Shown here: in pieces, positions 1 through 4,418 of the stretch
Position numbering within the stretch: position 1 is the first letter of the stretch
Layout of the letters: each line of letters begins with the position of its first letter
NCBI GenBank assembly: GCA_023264135.1
Contig: JALQSZ010000087.1
Location: 1-6,377 of the forward strand
Length of the DNA: 6,377 bases
Direction: 5' to 3'
DNA from: Acidimicrobiales bacterium
Lineage (GTDB): Bacteria > Actinomycetota > Acidimicrobiia > Acidimicrobiales > Acidimicrobilacustridaceae
The notes under the pieces: generated by a model
Databases searched by the model: none
What the model was told of the DNA's origin: nothing
Seen by the model: the letters and a program-made list of their open reading frames with translations, nothing else
Position numbers and translations under genes: made by a program

Positions 1-37
1 TGGGTGCTCCCATTGGTGTGTCAGTTCTGAGGGCCAT
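1..37 (-). CDS. N-terminal fragment of a divergent gene, unknown function (runs off the left edge)
   Basis: Reading leftward from an ATG at 37, the frame is open to the window edge and gives M-A-L-R-T-D-T-P-M-G-A-P. The start is supported by a near-perfect Shine-Dalgarno AAAGGAG (plus-strand positions 43-49) five bases before the ATG, and by a plausible promoter further upstream (plus positions 65-92). A second in-frame ATG at 13 has no comparable ribosome site. Twelve residues cannot identify a family. The pattern T-P-M-G-A-P faintly recalls the start of redoxin/AhpC-TSA-like proteins, but this is only a guess. The gene is divergent from the membrane-protein gene that begins at 146 and shares its upstream region. 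Confidence 0.55.
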   Translation of the reverse strand, partial: MALRTDTPMGAP

Positions 38-48
38 GGTCACTCCTT

Positions 49-65
49 TGACGATCGGATCGTCA
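49..65. repeat. Perfect 17-nt inverted repeat, operator-like
   Basis: TGACGATC (49-56) and GATCGTCA (58-65) are exact reverse complements around a single central G. A one-base loop argues for a protein-binding dyad more than an RNA hairpin. The repeat spans roughly the predicted transcription start of the leftward gene, the usual place for a repressor operator. The 8-mer TCGGATCG inside it (55-62) recurs at 109-116, 54 bases on, closer to the rightward gene. No regulator family is recognised from the sequence. Confidence 0.5.
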
Positions 66-92
66 GCATAGGCAACTCGTCGTTGCCGACAA
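65..92 (-). promoter_or_regulatory. Candidate sigma-70-type promoter for the leftward gene
   Basis: On the minus strand, TTGTCG (plus 87-92) and TATGCT (plus 65-70) are separated by 16 bases. Each matches the -35 and -10 consensus at four of six positions. The implied start of transcription is near 58, giving a leader of about 20 bases that contains the AAAGGAG ribosome site of the gene starting at 37. The inverted repeats at 49-65 and 71-87 overlap the predicted start and the spacer. Assignment is by eye and unproven. Confidence 0.4.
71..87. repeat. Second inverted repeat in the same intergenic region
   Basis: GGCAAC (71-76) and GTTGCC (82-87) are reverse complements separated by TCGTC. The element is 17 nt long, like the 49-65 dyad, but its sequence differs. 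It fills the -35/-10 spacer of the candidate leftward promoter. It could be a second operator or a short hairpin. Six-base arms can occur by chance, so support is modest. Confidence 0.3.
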
Positions 93-93
93 G

Positions 94-119
94 GTGCGAA
101 CACGCTGGTCGGATCGCAC
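94..119. repeat. Spaced inverted repeat GTGCGA-N14-TCGCAC
   Basis: GTGCGA (94-99) and TCGCAC (114-119) are exact reverse complements 14 bases apart. They lie between the candidate leftward promoter and the start of the membrane-protein gene. It is a possible half-site pair for a dimeric regulator. It is listed because it is the third dyad in about 70 bases; on its own it would be weak. Confidence 0.25.
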
Positions 120-124
120 GTCGA

Positions 125-148
125 CCCGCCTATCGTTGAGCGGGCATG
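125..148 (+). promoter_or_regulatory. Candidate leaderless-type -10 and start-proximal hairpin for the DUF2510 gene
   Basis: TATCGT (131-136) fits the actinobacterial -10 pattern TANNNT and lies nine bases before the ATG at 146. Transcription would begin at or within a few bases of the start codon, giving a leaderless or near-leaderless message. No strong Shine-Dalgarno is present; the best is GAG at 138-140. CCCGC (125-129) and GCGGG (140-144) could pair around this segment. If transcription starts further upstream, that hairpin would sit directly against the start codon. No convincing -35 is visible. Confidence 0.3.
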
Positions 149-967
149 AGCGATGTTCCCCACAGCCCCGGATGGTGGCAAGCCGGCGATGGCCGTTGGT
201 ATCCGCCGCCTCCAGGCCTCACCGACGAGATGCCGGCGCGTCCGCCGACTCCTGCACCTGATCATCCGCCGTATGCCTTTGACCCCACCGCGCAAGGTCC
301 ATCGACACCACTTCCTCCAACGCCCCGACCCACTCGCTCGAGGCGGAGTTCGCTTGTCATCGCTGGACTCGCAGCGATGGTCGTTGGCGTCATCATCCTC
401 ATTCTCGGCATCTCCATTGCCGTGTCTGATCACGCAACGAAGACCGCTTCTTCGAGTGATCCGAAATACCAAATGGCTGTTGAGGATCTTCTCGATTCCG
501 AACTCACCAATTTGGTCTTTATCGAGACGTTCTGGGATAGCTATCAAAGCTTTCACGAAGAGTGGTTAGCGGCGACCGACGCAGAACGGCCTGCGATTGC
601 CGAACGCTGGTTTTCCGATATCGACTCACAAGTCGCGCAGTTCGGAGTTGATCTGCAGCAAATCGAAGACGACTACGCGAACCGAAGTTACGAAGATGGT
701 TCAGTTCCTGATTCCATCCGCGATCTCGCGATGAATCACTACAAGACCTGGCAAGCGTGGGCATCACAGATCGTCTCCATCGCTCACCAGTGGTACGGCG
801 ATCGCACATCGACTCTGAGTTTGTATGGCTATGTCACCGAAGTGCAGCCCGGTCTCGACACCAACATCGAAACAACGTTCAAAGCACTGTGTGCAACATT
901 GTCAGACACGCAACCAACCGACGGTTCGTATACGCAAACAATTTCTGACATCTGCCAAAACTCATGA
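146..967 (+). CDS. DUF2510-domain single-pass membrane protein with an extracytoplasmic helical domain
   Basis: The function of this 273-residue protein is unknown. Residues 8-21 (PGWWQAGDGRWYPP) match the short aromatic DUF2510 motif common at the N-terminus of actinobacterial membrane proteins. Residues 20-63 are a Pro-rich, low-complexity linker. A basic stretch (RPTRSRRSS, 61-69) precedes one strongly hydrophobic segment at about 70-93, so the N-terminus should be cytoplasmic and residues 94-273 extracytoplasmic. The outer part is acidic, rich in Trp and Tyr and predicted by eye to be mostly helical. It has just two cysteines (C249, C270), which could form a disulfide; I recognise no fold. 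The ATG at 146 is chosen because it puts the DUF2510 motif at the usual N-terminal position. Its stop codon overlaps the start of the zinc-finger gene (ATGA at 964-967), so the two are probably translated together. Confidence 0.85.
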   Translation: MSDVPHSPGWWQAGDGRWYPPPPGLTDEMPARPPTPAPDHPPYAFDPTAQGPSTPLPPTPRPTRSRRSSLVIAGLAAMVVGVIILILGISIAVSDHATKTASSSDPKYQMAVEDLLDSELTNLVFIETFWDSYQSFHEEWLAATDAERPAIAERWFSDIDSQVAQFGVDLQQIEDDYANRSYEDGSVPDSIRDLAMNHYKTWQAWASQIVSIAHQWYGDRTSTLSLYGYVTEVQPGLDTNIETTFKALCATLSDTQPTDGSYTQTISDICQNS

Positions 968-1140
968 ACGATCACCAGCCAGTTTCAGACAACACGCAAC
1001 GCGAGACGCGTGAAGTTCTCGATGTCGATGGTCCGTGCATGTCGTGTGGTTCACCGAATGCACGCATTTGGCATACCCCTGATGGCCCAGCGCGATTGTG
1101 TCCGCCGTGCGCAACGCTGAACGGGATCGGCTGTCCGTAA
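964..1140 (+). CDS. 58-residue protein with a GATA-like C-X2-C-X17-C-X2-C zinc finger
   Basis: This short gene starts within the stop of the membrane-protein gene (ATGA overlap), which suggests translational coupling. Its first 24 residues are polar and look disordered (many Asp, Glu, Gln, Thr). Residues 25-49 carry four cysteines, C25-X2-C28-X17-C46-X2-C49, the spacing of GATA-type zinc fingers. Gly29 follows the first pair, Trp36 sits eight residues after C28, and Leu45 precedes C46; these match the conserved Gly, Trp and Leu positions of GATA fingers. The LCNACG signature is only partly kept (LCPPCA). A fifth cysteine (C57) lies next to the C-terminus. Metal binding is likely; DNA binding is inference. 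Alternatively it is a generic bacterial zinc ribbon that converged on this spacing. The coding frame is clean and ends 14 bases before the convergent SDR stop. Confidence 0.7.
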   Translation: MNDHQPVSDNTQRETREVLDVDGPCMSCGSPNARIWHTPDGPARLCPPCATLNGIGCP

Positions 1141-1154
1141 CTCTTCGTGAGTCG

Positions 1155-1988
1155 TTAGTGCGTTCCTGCGCTTGATCCGAGACTCACTTCGATGACTTGG
1201 CCGGTCATGCTCGATGCGGCGTCGGCGGCAACAAACAACACCGCACGCGAGATCTCTTCGGGATCCATCCACGCAACACCGAGGCGATTCATTGCCTGGT
1301 AGCGAGGCGTGACATCTTCGCGTGTTGGTGCATCCATGTCAGGGCAGAACAGTCTGTACATCGCCTCGTTATGCAACATGGCGGTGTCGACCGCAGCTGG
1401 TGCGATCGCATTCACGGTGATGCCCTTGTTCGCGACTTCCATCGCGAGTGACTTCACCATTCCGATCACGCCCCACTTCGCCGCGACGTAGTGCGAAAGA
1501 TTGGCATTGCCCATTCGTCCCGCCATCGAAGAGGTGGCGATGATGCGCCCGTAATGGTTTTCGAGCATGTTCGGCAGCACGGCACGAATGGTCTTGAACG
1601 TTCCGGTGAGATCGACATCGATCATGTCGTTCCAGGTGTCGTCATCGAGCTCATGAAACTTTCCGTAGCCAGTCACCCCGGCATTGGCCACGCAAATATC
1701 GATCTTGCCGAAGGTGTCGAGCGCGGCTTCTACAACGAGACCCATCGCTGCGGTGTCGCGAATGTCGGCGGGCATCGAGAGACAGCGACGACCAGTCGCC
1801 TCGACGAGCGCGACGGTTTCGGCCAGCTCGTCAGAGGTTCCTAATGGATAGGGAACGGTCGCAATATCGCCACAGAGATCAGTGACGACCAGATCGGCGC
1901 CTTCATTGGCCAATGCGATGGCATGGGCTCGACCCTGACCGCGAGCCGCACCGGTGACAAGCGCAACCCTTCCTTCGACTGACCCCAT
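1155..1988 (-). CDS. Mycofactocin-type SDR family oxidoreductase
   Basis: This short-chain dehydrogenase/reductase oxidises or reduces an alcohol/ketone using a nicotinamide cofactor. Numbered from the ATG at 1988 (277 residues), it shows the Rossmann glycine motif TGAARGQG (12-19), NAG (102-104), catalytic Ser154 in TSS, and Tyr167-X3-Lys171 (YVAAK). The sequence RGQGRAHA and the insert TVPYPLGTSDELAETV (44-59) are typical of the mycofactocin-associated subfamily (TIGR03971), whose members hold NAD(H) tightly and pass electrons to mycofactocin. The C-terminus (MTGQVIEVSLGSSAGTH) departs from the common LPVDAG-type ending. The ATG at 1988 follows GGGGGAG by three bases and puts the glycine motif at its usual position; a GTG at 2006 would add six residues and has a weaker ribosome site. 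The gene is divergent from the kinase gene. Substrate is unknown; terpenoid, steroid or lipid alcohols are typical for the family. No mycofactocin biosynthesis gene lies in the window. Confidence 0.88.
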   Translation of the reverse strand: MGSVEGRVALVTGAARGQGRAHAIALANEGADLVVTDLCGDIATVPYPLGTSDELAETVALVEATGRRCLSMPADIRDTAAMGLVVEAALDTFGKIDICVANAGVTGYGKFHELDDDTWNDMIDVDLTGTFKTIRAVLPNMLENHYGRIIATSSMAGRMGNANLSHYVAAKWGVIGMVKSLAMEVANKGITVNAIAPAAVDTAMLHNEAMYRLFCPDMDAPTREDVTPRYQAMNRLGVAWMDPEEISRAVLFVAADAASSMTGQVIEVSLGSSAGTH

Positions 1989-2093
1989 TGGCTCCCCCAA
2001 GCTCACGTTGTTTCCGTGACGACGCTACCGGTCCAGGGCCTAGCATCGCTCCCGCAGCAAGCCATCGGCTTGCGAGATTTAGGGGGAACAGAA
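1989..2093. promoter_or_regulatory. Divergent promoter region between the SDR and phosphotransferase genes
   Basis: These 105 bases separate two divergent starts, so promoters in both directions are expected. TANNNT-type -10 candidates are TAGCAT (2041-2046) rightward and TAGCGT (minus strand, plus positions 2022-2027) leftward. Neither has a clear TTG-type -35 at the right spacing. Both genes have a G-rich ribosome site: AGGGGGA (2081-2087) for the kinase and GGGGGAG (plus 1992-1998) for the SDR. Shared control of the pair is plausible. Confidence 0.45.
2057..2073 (+). repeat. Perfect 7-bp inverted repeat in the leader of the phosphotransferase gene
   Basis: GCAAGCC (2057-2063) and GGCTTGC (2067-2073) flank ATC. 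The element is 17 nt long. It sits between the rightward -10 candidate and the ribosome site at 2081, just past the expected start of transcription. It could be an operator for a dimeric regulator or a stable GC-rich hairpin in the leader; the sequence does not decide between these. Confidence 0.5.
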
Positions 2094-3218
2094 ATGCCAG
2101 TTGCTGGTCAGCGCGATCCAGATCAGATCCGCGGCGTACTCACCGAATGGATGGCCGCTCAGATGCCCGACGCATCAGACGTCACCATCACCAACCTTGT
2201 TGTTCCGCAATCAAGCGGTTTCTCAAATGAAACGTTCCTGCTCGACGCGAGTTGGGTTGAGAACGGCGAAAAGGTTGACGCCGAACTCGTGTTGCGCAGT
2301 CAACCGGTCATGAGTTTGTTGTTCCCCGAAATTGATCTCGTGACCCAGCAGTACTTGTCGATGAAGTTGCTCGGCGAACACTCCAACGTTCCTGTTCCCA
2401 ATACGCGCTGGGCTGAACGCGACGAATCGATCATCGGTGGACCGTTTTTCATGATGGACCGTTTGAACGGTGTTGTTCCTGGCGATGCGCCGCCTTATAC
2501 CGAGCAAGGTTTTGTTGTCGACATGACCGATGAGCAACGCGCTCGTTGGGCCTACAACGGTGTTGAAGCGTTGACGCGTGTTGGTCGAGTCGATTGGAAA
2601 GCTGCCGGTTTCGAACATCTTGATCAGAAACATCACGGCAAGCTCGGGCCTGAACAGCGTCGCGGCTATTTCCAGAACTACAAGAACTGGGCGATGAAGG
2701 GCGAAGCGCATCCCGTCATCGATCCCGCGTGGGATTGGCTTGTTGCGAACTGGCCCGACGACGGTGAGTTCATCGAATTGTGTTGGGGTGACGCGCGCCC
2801 GGGCAATCAGATGTACGGCGGACCCGACAACACCGAGGTCATCGGTGTGTTCGATTGGGAAATGGTGTCGCTCGGCAACAGCGAAAGCGATCTCGGTTGG
2901 TGGCTGTTCTTGCAGCAGTTCTCAATCGAAAGCGCCGGCGCCACGTTGCTGCCAGGCATGCTCAATCGCGCGCAGACGATTGCGCTGTGGGAAGAGCTCA
3001 TGGGTCGCCCCGCGAACCACGTTGATTTCTACGAGATCCTCGCTGGCTTCCAGTTCGCACTCGTGATGGTGAAGTTGGCCGAGATGTATGTGGCCGAATC
3101 GGGCGATCCGTCAATTGGTGCCATGGCGGTCTACAACCCCGTTACCGCAATCACCGCACGGCTTCTGGGCATTGAGGTGCCCGGATTGGCCGACGTTCTC
3201 AAGCGCCCAGAAGCTTGA
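2094..3218 (+). CDS. Phosphotransferase family protein (APH fold, ACAD10/11-type kinase)
   Basis: This 374-residue cytoplasmic protein has the aminoglycoside-phosphotransferase/choline-kinase fold (PF01636) and should transfer phosphate from ATP to a small hydroxylated substrate. Visible motifs are a nucleotide-loop-like SSGFSNETF (40-48), LVLRSQ (65-70, the strand where the ATP-binding lysine is commonly an arginine in this branch), the catalytic loop CWGDARPGN (230-238, with Asp233 as base and Asn238 as metal ligand), and FDWE (253-256, Asp254 as metal ligand) followed by LGNSESDLGWW. The usual His before Gly-Asp is Trp, as in many actinobacterial ACAD10/11-like proteins, which argues against antibiotic resistance. 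The ATG at 2094 is chosen because AGGGGGA lies seven bases upstream; a GTG at 2016 in the same frame would run the N-terminus through the promoter region. It is divergent from the SDR and converges on the S4 gene five bases away. Substrate is unknown; a hydroxyacyl-CoA is possible by analogy. Confidence 0.85.
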   Translation: MPVAGQRDPDQIRGVLTEWMAAQMPDASDVTITNLVVPQSSGFSNETFLLDASWVENGEKVDAELVLRSQPVMSLLFPEIDLVTQQYLSMKLLGEHSNVPVPNTRWAERDESIIGGPFFMMDRLNGVVPGDAPPYTEQGFVVDMTDEQRARWAYNGVEALTRVGRVDWKAAGFEHLDQKHHGKLGPEQRRGYFQNYKNWAMKGEAHPVIDPAWDWLVANWPDDGEFIELCWGDARPGNQMYGGPDNTEVIGVFDWEMVSLGNSESDLGWWLFLQQFSIESAGATLLPGMLNRAQTIALWEELMGRPANHVDFYEILAGFQFALVMVKLAEMYVAESGDPSIGAMAVYNPVTAITARLLGIEVPGLADVLKRPEA

Positions 3219-3232
3219 GCCGTTCAGGCTTC
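3210..3232 (+). terminator. Hairpin spanning both convergent stop codons
   Basis: GAAGCTTGA (3210-3218) pairs with TCAGGCTTC (3224-3232) around the loop GCCGT. The nine-pair stem has one U-G wobble in the rightward transcript (3215 with 3227), which becomes an A-C mismatch in the leftward one. The TGA of the phosphotransferase and the complement of the TGA of the S4 gene form the top of the stem. Neither side has a T-tract, so this is at best a U-less terminator or a 3'-end stabilising hairpin. It is the only candidate between these genes, since their stops lie five bases apart. Confidence 0.45.
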
Positions 3233-3436
3233 AACAACACGCACTTCGACACCGTCGAATTCGACGATGTCACCGGCGCGCAACTGACGGCCTCGGCGGA
3301 TCTCCACCTCGCCGTTCACGCTGACCTCGCCACCGGCGAGAAGAAACTTCGCGTCGGAACCCGAATCCACAAGGTTCGACAACTTCAGAAACTGTCCGAG
3401 TCGAATGGTGTCGGTGCTGATTTCGATCTCGTCCAT
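3224..3436 (-). CDS. Small S4-domain RNA-binding protein (YbcJ/YaaA-like)
   Basis: This small S4-fold protein probably binds structured RNA; members of the family are linked loosely to ribosome or RNA metabolism. From the ATG at 3436 it has 70 residues, the usual length of stand-alone YbcJ/YaaA-type S4 proteins (S4_2). The core is IRLGQFLKLSNLVDSGSDAKFLL (11-33), then GGEVSVNGEVEIRRGRQLRAGD (35-56) and a final strand IVEFDGVEVRVVEA; the V-N-G-x-x-x-x-R-R-G-R-x-L segment is the hallmark. The ATG at 3436 is preferred because GGTGGG lies directly upstream and the start matches the family. An in-frame ATG at 3445 and a GTG at 3472 would add three or twelve non-conserved residues. It is divergent from the NTF2-like gene, 57 bases away, and convergent with the kinase gene. 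Confidence 0.82.
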   Translation of the reverse strand: MDEIEISTDTIRLGQFLKLSNLVDSGSDAKFLLAGGEVSVNGEVEIRRGRQLRAGDIVEFDGVEVRVVEA

Positions 3437-3493
3437 ACCCACCATCTTCGCCGGTGTCGTACGCTGCCGCACACATCACTGTGAGGGGAACCA
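3437..3493. promoter_or_regulatory. Short divergent promoter region between the S4 and NTF2-like genes
   Basis: Only 57 bases separate the two starts. TACGCT (3460-3465) fits the TANNNT -10 pattern rightward and would give a leader of about 20 bases containing the strong ribosome site GAGGGGA (3483-3489), four bases before the ATG at 3494. No -35 is evident. The leftward promoter is not clear; it may overlap the NTF2-like gene. Confidence 0.3.
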
Positions 3494-3928
3494 ATGGATA
3501 GCACCGAAGCTCGAAACAAAGAGGTCGTGGAGAACTACTGGTACGCGCATTTCGAGCGTGACTGGGACGCCATGGCCACGTTCTTCACTGACGACTGCCA
3601 CTACACCGATGTCGGCATGGATCCCAAGGGTGCAATTGGCGGCGCCGACATCGTGCGTCGACTGAAGATCGGAATTGAACCACTTCAGGGCTACTACCAC
3701 TTCCCCAAACACATCGTCGCCCAGGGCAACCTCGTGATCTGGGAACACATGGAGCGATGGATCTTTCACACCGGTGAAGTCATCGACCACCCGTTTGTCA
3801 CGGTGATGGAAGTTCGTGACGGCAAGATCAGTCGCTGGCACGACTACTCACATATCGGACACCTTGTCGACAATGCGCCGCAGTGGTGGCTCGATCACAT
3901 CATCAAGGCCTCGGAAACCCCTGCGTAA
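3494..3928 (+). CDS. NTF2-like/SnoaL-like fold protein, distant limonene-epoxide-hydrolase type
   Basis: This 144-residue soluble protein has the cone-shaped alpha+beta fold of the NTF2/SnoaL superfamily, which includes polyketide cyclases, ketosteroid isomerases and epoxide hydrolases. It shows the N-terminal helix with YWYAHFERDWDAMATFFTDDCHYTDV (15-40), a sheet segment VIWEHMERWIF (81-91), and VMEVRDGKISRWHDYSH (104-120). Asp117 in WHDYSH fits the position of the last acidic residue of limonene-1,2-epoxide hydrolase (motif RDYFD). By my alignment the Arg and Asp of that enzyme's triad would be His85 and Glu87 here, so the known chemistry may not apply. Tyr37 and Asp39 would line the same pocket. 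The start at 3494 has a strong GAGGGGA ribosome site. It ends three bases before the convergent GNAT stop. Similar proteins often sit among actinobacterial lipid and steroid genes, but the substrate is unknown. Confidence 0.78.
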   Translation: MDSTEARNKEVVENYWYAHFERDWDAMATFFTDDCHYTDVGMDPKGAIGGADIVRRLKIGIEPLQGYYHFPKHIVAQGNLVIWEHMERWIFHTGEVIDHPFVTVMEVRDGKISRWHDYSHIGHLVDNAPQWWLDHIIKASETPA

Positions 3929-3931
3929 GTA

Positions 3932-4399
3932 TCAGCGGAGTTCTTTGCGCATACGCGCGACGGCGAATTGCTGTCCGTCAACCGTGCGAATGAAGTCTTC
4001 GATCAGTTCATAACCAAAGGCGTCGAACACCTTGCGAGCAGATTTGGAAACTGTCGCTTCGAGGTGAAACAGACCTGCTTCTCGTGCCGCGCGCTCAACT
4101 GCCTCACTCAATGCGTGCGCGACACCTCTGCGCGCTGCTGACGGGTGCACATAGAGAAGATCGAACTCTGTTGGCGGTTCCCATTTGGCGAATCCAACGA
4201 CCTCGCCTCCGTCAGCTGCCACCCAGGTGATGCCTGTGACGAACGCGGATTGCACGGTTTGCGGTGTGAACGCCGAACTCCACGCGTCGATCTGCGCAGT
4301 GTCGTAATAGTTCGTTGCTACCTCGCGAATCGAAGCAACGGCAACGGCGGCGATCGCTGCTGCATCGTCAGTTCGTGCTGTTCGAATCGAAATGGTCAT
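3932..4399 (-). CDS. GNAT family N-acetyltransferase
   Basis: This 155-residue enzyme of the GNAT fold transfers an acetyl group from acetyl-CoA to an amine on an unidentified acceptor. Residues 1-20 (MTISIRTARTDDAAAIAAVA) form the first strand and helix. The motif YYDTAQIDAW (31-40) resembles the YafP-like branch. The cofactor-binding motif A is LYVHPSAARRGVAHAL (82-97), with Arg90-Arg91-Gly92-x-Ala94 in the position of Q/R-x-x-G-x-G/A. The end (VSKSARKVFDAFGYELIED, 117-135) is the usual motif B. The ATG at 4399 is chosen because it begins the domain directly; an in-frame ATG at 4477 would overlap the upstream gene by 59 bases and add a 26-residue unconserved tail. The start lies 19 bases after the stop of the SbcC gene on the same strand, with only a weak ribosome site, so it is probably co-transcribed and may depend on re-initiation. 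Confidence 0.85.
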   Translation of the reverse strand: MTISIRTARTDDAAAIAAVAVASIREVATNYYDTAQIDAWSSAFTPQTVQSAFVTGITWVAADGGEVVGFAKWEPPTEFDLLYVHPSAARRGVAHALSEAVERAAREAGLFHLEATVSKSARKVFDAFGYELIEDFIRTVDGQQFAVARMRKELR

Positions 4400-4418
4400 T
4401 GCTTCGTCGCGTCGTCTA

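Noticed and set aside
1139..1156. Possible terminator between the zinc-finger and SDR genes (ACTC-TTCGT-GAGT)
   Set aside because: Only four base pairs can form and there is no T-tract, so it is indistinguishable from chance.
1491..1844. Open frame of 117 codons on the plus strand
   Set aside because: It lies wholly antisense to the SDR gene, whose motifs are intact. The translation shows no family resemblance and looks like a by-product of GC-rich codon use.
2016..2093. N-terminal extension of the kinase from a GTG at 2016
   Set aside because: It would place 26 unconserved residues across the promoter region and the 2057-2073 dyad. The ATG at 2094 has a clear ribosome site.
2223..2711. Open frame of 162 codons on the minus strand
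   Set aside because: It is antisense to the kinase gene, has no ribosome site worth noting, and has no recognisable motif.
2094..3218. Aminoglycoside resistance gene
   Set aside because: The fold is shared, but the W-G-D-A-R loop and overall sequence point to the ACAD10/11-like metabolic kinases. No mobile element or other resistance gene is near.
3476..3841. Open frame of 121 codons on the minus strand
   Set aside because: It is antisense to the NTF2-like gene, which has a strong ribosome site and family motifs. The reverse frame is a shadow.
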